A DNA stretch of 13,163 nt from Thermodesulfatator atlanticus (GTDB lineage: Bacteria > Desulfobacterota > Thermodesulfobacteria > Thermodesulfobacteriales > Thermodesulfatatoraceae): assembly GCA_011321895.1 (NCBI GenBank), contig DROK01000064.1, forward strand, positions 1-13,163, in the 5' to 3' direction. Below the pieces are notes generated by a model. That model had not been told where the DNA came from. It made no database searches and saw only the letters and a program-made list of their open reading frames with translations. The first letter of the stretch is position 1. Every line of letters begins with the position of its first letter. Below, one piece after another: positions 1 through 6,969 of the stretch. Both the position numbers and the translations under genes were made by a program.

Positions 1-1598
1 ATGAGCTGGGCCAGCCGCCCGAAAGGCGGAAAACCCTGTTCGTGCCTGAGCCTTAATTCTTCTCTGAAAAAGGCCTCGTAGCCCTGCAGCAGCCCCCGGT
101 AGAGGTGGTGTTCGGGGTGGTAGGTCTGGATGATAAAATTTGCTTCGTTTTCATGGGCTATTATCGCCAATTTTTTAAGTAATTGATAGGCCCTTTCCGC
201 CGCCAGATAAGAGGGATGTCCCAGAAGCTGATCCGCCACCAGGGCCGCCACCAGGGTGAGTCTTTCAAGAGGGGGGAAGCGGCTTACCTTGGCGGTGGCG
301 ATGACGATATCCGCGGCGGCCAAGTCCTTTTCTTCCCACAAAGAGATCCTGGCCTCTGGGAAAAATTTCTTGGCAATTTCTTTCAACCGTTCGGTACCAA
401 GCCCCAGAGGTTTGACCTTTTCGCTGCCACACTGAGGACACAGGGGCAGGGCCTTTTCCCGGTAGGCGCAGAGGGGGCAGCGCAAGAGGGCCTCTTCCCG
501 GTAGTAACGCAGGGGTTTTTGGCAACGGGGGCAAAGCCACAGATGACCACAATTTTCGCACACCACTCCGGGGGCGTAACCAGGGCGGTTCATGAAAAGG
601 AGGGCCTGTCCCTTCCGGGCCAGGGTGCGCCGGAGGGCGTTTAACAGTTTGGTGGAAAAGAGGCCTTTGGCCTCCTTTAAGGCCACCAGCTTGACCGTTG
701 CGGGAAAGCGCTTCCCTTCTTCCAGGTGGTAGATCCCTTTTAGGGCCAGGTAATAAGTCTTGACACTGGGGCTTGGGGAGGCGAGGACCACGGGGACCTC
801 TTCCAATTTGGCCCGCATCAGGGCAAGATCCCTAAAGTTGGCGCGAAACCCTTCCTCCTGTTTGTAGCCGTGGTGTTCTTCCTCTTCGAGCAGGATAAGG
901 GCCAGGGCGGTGACGGGAAGGAAAAGGGCGATCCTGGTGCCCAGGATGAGCCTTTGTGGGGTCGTCAGACATTCAAACCAGATCTTTTCCCTTCTTTTGG
1001 GGGACAGATCAGCGGTGTATACCAGGGGAGTGAGGTCTTTTAGTCTTTCGGCGTAGAAAAAAAGGAGCTCCCGGTCCGGAAAGAGGAAAAGACACGAGCC
1101 TCCTTTCACCAAAACCCTTTCTATCCGGGCCCTGAGACGGGAAGCCCTCTCTTTTAAGTCCTCACCAAAAAAGAGGGCGGCCTCAAACCCTGGCCCCTTA
1201 TGGGCCACTGTTTCTTTTTTAAAGGCCTCTTTTTCCCGCCTGGTCTGGGCGAAAAAACTGGCCGGCACGGCGTATTTCACCACCTCTCCGGCCGGGGCCA
1301 GGTAAAAATCAGCAAGCCAGTGCAGGAAAGACAGAAGGTTTTTGGGCAGAAGCGGGGCCTGGTCCAAGAGACCCAGGGTTTCTTTAAGGTACGGGGGCGC
1401 TTCCCGGGCCTCCCCCCAGAGGAGACCGATCTTTTTCTTCCCCTTTAAGGTGACCCAAACCCGGGCGCCAGGGATAAAGGGCCCGCGGTGCCAGTAGGTC
1501 AGAGACTTTAAACGGTAAGGCAGGACGACCTCTACCGCCCTGCCCTCCTCTTCAGAGTTCTTTAAGTTTCTCTTTAAGGAATTTGCGGACTTTGTCAC
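1..1598 (-). CDS. priA: PriA-like primosomal protein N', helicase motifs degenerate (partial, C-terminus beyond window)
   Basis: PriA normally rebuilds the replisome at stalled forks: it binds branched DNA, unwinds it as a superfamily 2 helicase and recruits PriB/DnaT/DnaB. The reverse-strand frame reads continuously from about 1598 to the left edge, at least 511 codons. The N-terminal DNA-binding part (EVVLPYRL, about 1532-1509), the NRPGYAP block, four CxxC pairs (560 to 429; CENC, CPRC, CPLC, CPQC), LGLGTER and the FPPFGRL block near the edge identify the family. ATPase motifs are not conserved: the P-loop GxTGSGKT is replaced by FFGEDLKER (1172-1146), DEEHD by EEEEH (887-873), and QVAGRAGR by LKKLAIIAH (about 178-152). 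The frame is intact, so it is not a simple pseudogene. The start is unclear: the first canonical in-frame start is GTG at 1598, overlapping galU by 47 nt. A strong AGAGGAGG lies after the galU stop, but only a GTA codon (1535) follows it at the right spacing. Confidence 0.85.
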   Translation of the reverse strand, partial: MTKSANSLKRNLKNSEEEGRAVEVVLPYRLKSLTYWHRGPFIPGARVWVTLKGKKKIGLLWGEAREAPPYLKETLGLLDQAPLLPKNLLSFLHWLADFYLAPAGEVVKYAVPASFFAQTRREKEAFKKETVAHKGPGFEAALFFGEDLKERASRLRARIERVLVKGGSCLFLFPDRELLFFYAERLKDLTPLVYTADLSPKRREKIWFECLTTPQRLILGTRIALFLPVTALALILLEEEEHHGYKQEEGFRANFRDLALMRAKLEEVPVVLASPSPSVKTYYLALKGIYHLEEGKRFPATVKLVALKEAKGLFSTKLLNALRRTLARKGQALLFMNRPGYAPGVVCENCGHLWLCPRCQKPLRYYREEALLRCPLCAYREKALPLCPQCGSEKVKPLGLGTERLKEIAKKFFPEARISLWEEKDLAAADIVIATAKVSRFPPLERLTLVAALVADQLLGHPSYLAAERAYQLLKKLAIIAHENEANFIIQTYHPEHHLYRGLLQGYEAFFREELRLRHEQGFPPFGRLAQL

Positions 1599-2424
1599 CG
1601 ATTTCCGGGTGTTTCAAGGCGAAAGTAATGACCGCTTGCATGAAACCAAATTTATCCCCGGCATCATAACGTGTCCCCTGAAATTCGTAAGCGTAAACCG
1701 GGTGGTCGTCTTTGAGCGCCGCCAGGGCGTCGGTGAGCTGGATTTCCCCTCCCACGCCCGGTGGGGTCTTGGCGAGATAATCATAAATTTCCGGGATCAG
1801 GATATAACGGCCGATGATGGCCAGGTCCGAGTCAATCTCTTCGGGCTTGGGTTTTTCTTTCATTTCCCGCACCCGGATGACCCCTTCGGCCACTTTTTCC
1901 CCGGCCACGATGCCGTAGCGGGAGATCTCCTCCCGCGGCACCCGCTGGACGGCGATCACCGGGCCCTTGAAGCGGTCGAAGACCTCGATCATCTGCTTAA
2001 GACACGGGACGTCGGCGTCCACCAGGTCGTCCCCCAGCAATACGGCAAAGGGTTCCCGCCCCACCACGTGGCGGGTGACGTAGACGGCGTGCCCCAGCCC
2101 CAGGGGCTTCTTCTGCCGTACGGAGATGATGTCTTCGATAAGGTTGGTGACCCGGCGTACCTCTTCCAGCAGGTCGTATTTCCCTTTGGCCTCCAGGTAG
2201 GATTCCAGCTCGTAGGAATAATCGAAGTGGTTTTCGATGGCGGATTTACCCGCCGCCGTCACCAAAATTACCTGTTTGACCCCTGAGTTTACCGCCTCTT
2301 CCACGATGTACTGGATGGTAGGGCGGTCAACCACCGTCAACATCTCTTTGGGAATGGCCTTGGTGGCAGGTAAAAACCGGGTACCCAAACCGGCTACCGG
2401 CAAAACGGCTTTTTTGATCCCCAT
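1552..2424 (-). CDS. galU: UTP--glucose-1-phosphate uridylyltransferase GalU
   Basis: Cytoplasmic nucleotidyltransferase that makes UDP-glucose from UTP and glucose-1-phosphate, feeding lipopolysaccharide, exopolysaccharide and glycogen-type pathways. The 290-residue length is typical of bacterial GalU. Visible motifs are the N-terminal nucleotide-binding loop AGLGTRFLPATK (residues 11-22) followed by PKEML, the GDD metal/nucleotide box at 131-133, EKP at 190-192, GGEIQLTDAL at 225-234 and YDAGDKFGF at 253-261. The ATG at 2424 has a purine-rich AAAGGGGG ribosome-binding site about 5 nt upstream, which supports this start. A 52-bp gap (2425-2476) separates it from the upstream zinc-ribbon gene. 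I see no convincing terminator there, so it may be read from the pilT transcript or from a weak local promoter. Its stop lies inside the likely start region of priA. Assignment is firm; the exact sugar-1-phosphate specificity is inferred from family similarity. Confidence 0.96.
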   Translation of the reverse strand: MGIKKAVLPVAGLGTRFLPATKAIPKEMLTVVDRPTIQYIVEEAVNSGVKQVILVTAAGKSAIENHFDYSYELESYLEAKGKYDLLEEVRRVTNLIEDIISVRQKKPLGLGHAVYVTRHVVGREPFAVLLGDDLVDADVPCLKQMIEVFDRFKGPVIAVQRVPREEISRYGIVAGEKVAEGVIRVREMKEKPKPEEIDSDLAIIGRYILIPEIYDYLAKTPPGVGGEIQLTDALAALKDDHPVYAYEFQGTRYDAGDKFGFMQAVITFALKHPEIGDKVRKFLKEKLKEL

Positions 2425-2476
2425 AAAACCCCCTTTCTAGAGATGATACCCGTTATGGATGGTAAGTATTTTTGGG

Positions 2477-3064
2477 CTAAAAGCAAGCTAAATCTTTCTC
2501 AAGGGCCTCTTCGGTCTGGGTGAGGGGGGTATAAAAGTCTTGCCAGATTTTTTGGCCCCGGGCCAGGATATCCACGAAACGGGAAAGGTCAGCGGCGTTT
2601 ACCACCAGCTCTATGCTTAACAGGAAGGCCTCGCGGGGATCCAGACTCTTGTGCCCCGGTGTCACCCAGGTGACAAAGATTTTACGCCGCTCAGGCATGG
2701 GCAATTTGTTCAGGATGGTAAGGAAGGGGGCCAATTTTTCCTTCTCTTCGCAGACAAAAACTACAAGAGAAGGAGGGTTAAACCTGAGCCACTGGGCCAG
2801 CAAGGCCGCCTTCTTGATGGGGCGTACCTCGTAGCCCGCCTGGGCCAGCTCTTTGAGAAAGGAGGTTCGGTCTCCGGGATATTCCCAGAAGACCAGGGCC
2901 AGGGGCTTGTCAAGCAGGAATTCAAACTCCATCCCTTCTGTTCCCCCGGCTATCTCAAGCATGCCCCCACATTCCGGACACGGAAGGGACAGAAAATCCA
3001 TGGCCTGGGGGTCACCTTTCAGGCGATACCTTTTGCCACAACTTACACACCTGGCTTCAATCAC
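2477..3064 (-). CDS. Hypothetical protein: N-terminal zinc ribbon plus degenerate receiver-like domain
   Basis: I do not recognise a named family for this 195-residue protein. Residues 6-32 form a CxxC-(19)-CxxC zinc ribbon (C6, C9, C29, C32). From about residue 53 the pattern of short hydrophobic strands (LALVFW, YEVRPI, SLVVFVC, KIFVTWV, IELVVN) alternating with helices resembles a response-regulator receiver fold. The position where the phosphorylated Asp would follow strand 3 reads VVFVCEE, and no clear acidic pair follows strand 1, so it would be a non-phosphorylatable pseudo-receiver. This fold assignment is inference. The gene starts with GTG at 3064, sharing GTGA with the stop of the upstream PilT-like ATPase, a 4-nt overlap typical of coupled translation. 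That context suggests a regulatory or adaptor role around the pilus retraction ATPases. There are no membrane segments or signal peptide, so it is probably cytoplasmic. Confidence 0.85.
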   Translation of the reverse strand: MIEARCVSCGKRYRLKGDPQAMDFLSLPCPECGGMLEIAGGTEGMEFEFLLDKPLALVFWEYPGDRTSFLKELAQAGYEVRPIKKAALLAQWLRFNPPSLVVFVCEEKEKLAPFLTILNKLPMPERRKIFVTWVTPGHKSLDPREAFLLSIELVVNAADLSRFVDILARGQKIWQDFYTPLTQTEEALEKDLACF

Positions 3065-4239
3065 CAGCGCCTCCGGTCTTCTATTTCAATGGTTAGGTTT
3101 TCGTCCTCAAGTTCGCTGGTCTTCTCCCCTCTCTTGCTCTTGATAAGATCAATGCCGCGCCCCACCACGTCCCGGCGGGTACAATAGGCAAGAGCCACCT
3201 CTTCTTCGATAACCCCCTGTTCGTAAAGGCTTAGTAAGTGCTGGTCAAAGGTCTGCATGTGGTAGGGGGACCCTTTGCTGATGATGTCGTAAAAGGTCCG
3301 GTTTTCGTCCTCCCCTTTGATGATCGTCTCTTTGGCCCGGATGTTATTGAACAGGATGTCGAAGATGGCCACCCGGCCGCCGTCTTTACGCGGGACAAGT
3401 TTTTGCCCCACGATCCAGCGGACCGTATCAGCCAGACGCATCCTTACCTGCCTTTCTTCCTCTACGGTGAAGAACCCGAGAATGCGGTTGATGGTGTTGC
3501 CGGCCCCCACCGTATGCATGGTGGAGAAGACGAGGTGGCCGGTCTCCGCGGCGGAAAGGGCCACTTCCATGGTATCCCGGTCCCGGATTTCGCCCACCAG
3601 GATGACGTGCGGGGCCTGACGCAGGGCGGCCCGTAAACCGTTGGCAAAGGTGTCAAAGTCTTTACCCAGCTCCCGCTGGTTAAAGGTGGCCTTGGCCGGG
3701 CGGTGCAGGTATTCCACCGGGTCTTCCAGGGTGACGATGTGGAGGGGTTCGCTGTGGTTGATCTCCTCCAAAATGGCCGCCAGAGTGGTGGTCTTTCCCT
3801 GCCCCGTGGCCCCGGTCACCAGGATGATACCGGACTTTTCCTGGGCCATGAGGTAGCAGGCCTTTGGCAGCCCCAATTCCTTTATCCGGGGTGGGCGGGA
3901 GGCCAGTTTTCGCATCACGATGGCGTAAGTGCCCTGACGGGAAAACACGTTTACCCTGAATCTTGTCCCGTCAGGGAGATGGTAGGAAAAGTCCGCCGAG
4001 CCCGTGCGCAAGAGGTCCCTTAGAAGCCTTTTTTCCCGCCCGATAAGGGCCAGAGCCAATACTTCCGTTTGAAAAGGGGTAAGTTCGGTCAACGGAAAGT
4101 AAGGCAGTTTTACCGGGTGGAGCTTGCCGTCGGCCGCCACCTGGAGGGGTCTTCCCGGGGTGAAGATAAGGTCACTTATCCTTTCCCGACTTTTGGCCAG
4201 CTGGGTGATGAGGTTGGCGACTTCGGCTGGTCTGATCAT
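3061..4239 (-). CDS. PilT/PilU-family type IV pilus retraction ATPase (second paralogue)
   Basis: Cytoplasmic hexameric secretion-type ATPase of the PilT/PilU family, which powers pilus disassembly at the inner-membrane base. The 392 residues show a PAS-like N-terminal domain (about 1-115), then Walker A GATGQGKTT (143-151), Asp box LEDPVEYLH (171-179), Walker B VILVGEIRD (212-220) and His box GHLVFSTMH (234-242). The P-loop differs from the usual GPTGSGKS by P-to-A and S-to-Q changes but keeps GKT, so ATPase activity is plausible. The C-terminal region lacks the AIRNLIRE-like motif of classical PilT and instead has MQTFDQHLLSLYEQGVI, closer to PilU. It ends in a charged acidic/basic tail of about 30 residues. 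The ATG at 4239 overlaps the stop of the upstream pilT by 4 nt (ATGA), indicating coupled expression and probably a partnered motor. PilU is my best guess, but a PilT2 name would be equally fair. Confidence 0.9.
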   Translation of the reverse strand: MIRPAEVANLITQLAKSRERISDLIFTPGRPLQVAADGKLHPVKLPYFPLTELTPFQTEVLALALIGREKRLLRDLLRTGSADFSYHLPDGTRFRVNVFSRQGTYAIVMRKLASRPPRIKELGLPKACYLMAQEKSGIILVTGATGQGKTTTLAAILEEINHSEPLHIVTLEDPVEYLHRPAKATFNQRELGKDFDTFANGLRAALRQAPHVILVGEIRDRDTMEVALSAAETGHLVFSTMHTVGAGNTINRILGFFTVEEERQVRMRLADTVRWIVGQKLVPRKDGGRVAIFDILFNNIRAKETIIKGEDENRTFYDIISKGSPYHMQTFDQHLLSLYEQGVIEEEVALAYCTRRDVVGRGIDLIKSKRGEKTSELEDENLTIEIEDRRRW

Positions 4240-5327
4240 ACGGGAACCTCGGTAAAATCGGCAAGTTCACTCTTTTTGACCAAGGGCAGAAAACGGGACT
4301 TATCAACGGCCTTGTTAAGGGCCTCCTCAGGCGAGATATAGCCCTTCTGGAGCAGTTCCATGATAGAGTCGTCAAGGCTTACCATCCCGAAGCGGCGCCC
4401 GGTCTGGATCACCGAAGGGAGTTGGTAGGTCTTTCCTTCCCGGATGAGGTTACGGGCCGCAGGGGTGGCTACCAGAATCTCAAAGGCCACCACCCTTCCG
4501 GGTTTGTCGATTCTCTTGAACATGGTCTGAGAGACCACCGCCCGCAGGGCATCCGCCAGCGTGGACCTGATCTGGGGTTGCTGGGCGTGGGGGAAAATTT
4601 CGATGATTCGGTCCACCGTCTTGGCGGCGTTTAAGGTGTGGAGGGTGGCCAGCACCAAGTGACCGGTCATGGCGGCTTCAATGGCCAGCGAGATGGTTTC
4701 AAGGTCCCGCATCTCCCCCACCATGATGATGTCCGGGTCCTCACGCAGGGCAGAACGCAGGGCGGCGGCAAAACTTCTGGTGTGCAGCCCCACTTCCCGC
4801 TGGTTTACCAGACAGCTCCGGGAACGATGCACGAATTCTATGGGATCCTCGATGGTCAGGATATGGTCCTGGCGGTGGCGGTTGGCGTAATCGATAATGG
4901 CGGCCAGGGTGGTAGATTTACCTGAACCGGTGGGCCCGGTTACCAACACCAGGCCCTTGGGTAGCATCGCCAGTTTGGTAATGATGGGGGGAAGCCCCAG
5001 CTCTTCGGCGGTCTTTACCTGGGAGGGGATGAGGCGGAATACCGCGCCGATGCCGTTTTTCTGTTGAAATAGGTTTACGCGGAAACGGGCCAACCCGGGG
5101 AGCTCAAAACCAAAGTCTACGTCGCCGGTCTCTTCAAAGGCCTTTATCTTCTCCTCCGGGGTGATTTCGTAGAGCATGGCCTTGAGCTCGTCGTTTTCCA
5201 GCAGTTTGTATTTGACCCGCTGAAGGTCCCCGTGGATCCGCATAAGGGGCGGGTTACCGGAGGCCATATGGAGATCCGAGGCCCCGGCTTCCACCATGAG
5301 TTTTAAAAAGGCGTCTATCTTGGCCAT
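4236..5327 (-). CDS. pilT: Type IV pilus twitching motility ATPase PilT
   Basis: Retraction motor of type IV pili, a cytoplasmic hexameric ATPase that drives pilin depolymerisation and twitching. The 363 residues match the usual PilT size. The start ASDLHMASGNPPLMRIHG (16-33) is the classic N-terminal signature. Then come Walker A GPTGSGKST (131-139), Asp box TIEDPIEFVH (158-167), Walker B IIMVGEMRD (200-208), His box GHLVLATLH (222-230) and the PilT-specific C-terminal AARNLIREGKTYQ motif needed for retraction. The ATG at 5327 has a good ribosome-binding site (GGAGG, about 6 nt upstream). It is the first gene of the leftward run and faces away from ftsE across 107 bp. The next gene, a second PilT-like ATPase, starts within its stop codon. 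No other pilus genes are in the window, so pilin and assembly genes must be elsewhere. Confidence 0.95.
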   Translation of the reverse strand: MAKIDAFLKLMVEAGASDLHMASGNPPLMRIHGDLQRVKYKLLENDELKAMLYEITPEEKIKAFEETGDVDFGFELPGLARFRVNLFQQKNGIGAVFRLIPSQVKTAEELGLPPIITKLAMLPKGLVLVTGPTGSGKSTTLAAIIDYANRHRQDHILTIEDPIEFVHRSRSCLVNQREVGLHTRSFAAALRSALREDPDIIMVGEMRDLETISLAIEAAMTGHLVLATLHTLNAAKTVDRIIEIFPHAQQPQIRSTLADALRAVVSQTMFKRIDKPGRVVAFEILVATPAARNLIREGKTYQLPSVIQTGRRFGMVSLDDSIMELLQKGYISPEEALNKAVDKSRFLPLVKKSELADFTEVPV

Positions 5328-5387
5328 CGCTGCCTCCTGCTGAATAGAAATCGGCGAGGGGTCGATAAGTCTTAAATGAAAGTTTTG

Positions 5388-5407
5388 GCGTGAAATTGCG
5401 TTAAATT
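5388..5407 (+). repeat. Imperfect 10-bp tandem direct repeat in the divergent promoter region
   Basis: GCGTGAAATT (5388-5397) is followed directly by GCGTTAAATT (5398-5407), one mismatch in ten. The period is about one helical turn, and the second copy covers the likely -35 hexamer of the ftsE promoter. It could be a protein-binding site for a regulator, but with only two copies it could also be chance in an AT-rich spacer. Confidence 0.4.
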
Positions 5408-5423
5408 AGGCCCCTGATATAAT
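5396..5423 (+). promoter_or_regulatory. Predicted extended -10 sigma-70 promoter for the ftsE operon
   Basis: A perfect -10 hexamer TATAAT (5418-5423) is preceded by TGA, giving the extended -10 form TGnTATAAT (5415-5423). A weak -35 candidate TTGCGT sits at 5396-5401 with a 16-nt spacer. Transcription would begin around 5429-5432, only a few bases before the ftsE ATG at 5435. The match is strong by eye but is not experimentally supported. Confidence 0.65.
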
Positions 5424-5434
5424 GCAAACCGAAA

Positions 5435-6100
5435 ATGGAAGATATCCTGCGGCTTGAAAACGTATCAAAGATTTACGAGCCCCATATCACCGCCCTTGAC
5501 GAGGTAAGTTTTTCCGTGGCCAAAGGGGAGTTCCTTTTTATTACCGGCCCGAGCGGGGCGGGGAAAAGTACCCTCCTGAACCTTATCTTTCGGGCCGAAA
5601 CCCCCACTTCCGGGGAAATATATTTCGAAGGGCGCCCCCTTTCCTCTTACAAACGCAAGGAAATACCCTTCCTGCGCCGCAAGATCGGGGTCGTTTTCCA
5701 GGATTTTAAGCTGCTTGAGAACCGGACGGTCTTTGAAAACGTGGCCATCTCCCTGGTCATCCAGGGGTTGAACGAGGGGGAGATCAGACGCCGGGTGGTC
5801 AAGATCCTGGAACGTTTGGGCCTGGGTGGGCGGGAGACGCAACTGGTCAAACAGCTTTCGGGGGGTGAAAAACAGAGAGTGGCCCTGGCCCGGGCCGTGG
5901 TCAACCGGCCACGCCTTCTGTTGGCGGACGAACCCACCGGCAACCTTGATAGCCGGCGTACCGAAGAAGTGATGGACATCTTTGAGGACCTAAACGCTGA
6001 AGGGACCACCATTATCCTGGCCACCCACGACGAGGCCCTTTACGTAGACCGCCACCGGCGGGTCCTGGTCTTAGACCAAGGGAGGTTGCTCAACCCGTGA
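5435..6100 (+). CDS. ftsE: Cell division ATP-binding protein FtsE
   Basis: ATPase half of the FtsEX complex, an ABC-type mechanotransmitter at the division site that couples ATP hydrolysis in the cytoplasm to activation of periplasmic cell-wall hydrolases. The 221 residues carry Walker A GPSGAGKS (38-45), the Q-loop VFQDFKLL around Q89, the signature LSGGEKQR (141-148), Walker B RLLLADE (160-166) followed by PTGNLD, and the switch histidine H198 in ATHDE. The VFQDF(K/R)LL sequence and the direct overlap with ftsX separate it from LolD-type relatives. No Shine-Dalgarno sequence precedes the ATG (GCAAACCGAAA upstream), and the predicted transcript start is only a few bases away, so it may be translated from a leaderless or near-leaderless mRNA. 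It is the first gene of the rightward operon. Confidence 0.96.
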   Translation: MEDILRLENVSKIYEPHITALDEVSFSVAKGEFLFITGPSGAGKSTLLNLIFRAETPTSGEIYFEGRPLSSYKRKEIPFLRRKIGVVFQDFKLLENRTVFENVAISLVIQGLNEGEIRRRVVKILERLGLGGRETQLVKQLSGGEKQRVALARAVVNRPRLLLADEPTGNLDSRRTEEVMDIFEDLNAEGTTIILATHDEALYVDRHRRVLVLDQGRLLNP

Positions 6101-6969
6101 GCCTTATCAGACGCACCTGGCAGGAATTCCGCACCGCCCCCTGGGCGTACCTTACGGCCACCCTGGTGATTGCCCTGGGGTTGGCTGTCTTCTCTTTCTT
6201 TGGGCTGGTCTATTTTAACCTGGTCCATTTCACCGAGCAGGTGGCCCAGGAGCTGGTCTTAAACGTATACCTCAACCCGGGCAGCACCAAAGAGGAGGCC
6301 CGGGCCGTGATCGAGGAACTTGAAGCCTACCCCCTGGTGGCCAAGGTCTCTTACCTCTCCGCCGAGGAAGTTTTAAAAGACCTTGAAAAACTCTTTGAAG
6401 AAAAGGACCTCCTGGCCGGGGTTTCTCCGGAATTTCTCCCCCCGGTGTTGTTGGTCTCTTTTAAGGACCCTTTTCGGGCCAGCCAGCACCTTAAAAAACT
6501 TTCGGCCAAGATAGCCGCTCTTCCCGGGGTCTACAAAGTCCAGTTTGCCAAGAGCTGGCTGGTTCGTTTGGCCAATCTGAAGCGGTTTCTGGAAATCATG
6601 TCGCTGGCCGGGCTTGTGCTCATCGGGCTGGCCACCTGTTTCATCATCGCTCTGGTGGTACGTCTTTCCCTTTCTCAGCGCCAAAAAGAGCTTGAGGTCC
6701 TGTCTTTGGTCGGGGCAACGCCGGGGTTTATCCAGGGACCCATCGTAGTGATGGCGGCCCTTGAAGGGGCGGTGGCCTCCTTTTTGGCCCTCTGTCTCGT
6801 CTATCTCCTCAAGTTTTACCTGGACGGCGTCTTAAGGGATTTCTTCCCCACCGCCAGCGGGGCGCTCCTCTTCTGGGGGCGCACAGAACTCATCATCTTG
6901 ATAGCAGGAGTGATTTTGCTTTGCGTTACCGGATCTTATTGGGCTTCCCGACGCTATTTGCGCTATTAA
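6097..6969 (+). CDS. ftsX: Cell division protein FtsX (permease-like)
   Basis: Integral membrane partner of FtsE; its large periplasmic loop binds the coiled coil of EnvC-type activators and passes on conformational change rather than transporting a substrate. The 290 residues show a short cytoplasmic N-terminus, a first membrane segment at about 18-42, a periplasmic domain of about 120 residues, then three hydrophobic segments in the C-terminal half (about 168-190, 212-236 and 264-282), the expected four-segment topology. The length is close to the short FtsX form without the long N-terminal extension of the E. coli protein. It starts with GTG sharing GTGA with the ftsE stop, with GGAGG about 11 nt upstream. 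Its last 49 nt also encode the start of envC. Confidence 0.95.
   Translation: MSLIRRTWQEFRTAPWAYLTATLVIALGLAVFSFFGLVYFNLVHFTEQVAQELVLNVYLNPGSTKEEARAVIEELEAYPLVAKVSYLSAEEVLKDLEKLFEEKDLLAGVSPEFLPPVLLVSFKDPFRASQHLKKLSAKIAALPGVYKVQFAKSWLVRLANLKRFLEIMSLAGLVLIGLATCFIIALVVRLSLSQRQKELEVLSLVGATPGFIQGPIVVMAALEGAVASFLALCLVYLLKFYLDGVLRDFFPTASGALLFWGRTELIILIAGVILLCVTGSYWASRRYLRY

Noticed and set aside
183..644. 153-codon plus-strand frame over the priA zinc region
   Set aside because: The minus strand carries the eight-cysteine PriA zinc domain in a long frame; the plus frame shows nothing recognisable.
1..1598. Considered calling the priA homologue a pseudogene
   Set aside because: No stop or frameshift interrupts it and the zinc and DNA-binding motifs are well kept, which argues for a functional non-helicase protein.
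1609..2286. 225-codon open frame on the plus strand opposite galU
   Set aside because: GalU motifs on the minus strand are unmistakable; the plus-strand translation is a shadow rich in Gly/Pro/Phe without motif support.
2425..2476. Possible promoter or terminator between the zinc-ribbon gene and galU
   Set aside because: A TATCAT-like -10 is present on the minus strand but no matching -35 at suitable spacing, and no GC-rich hairpin followed by a T-run is visible.
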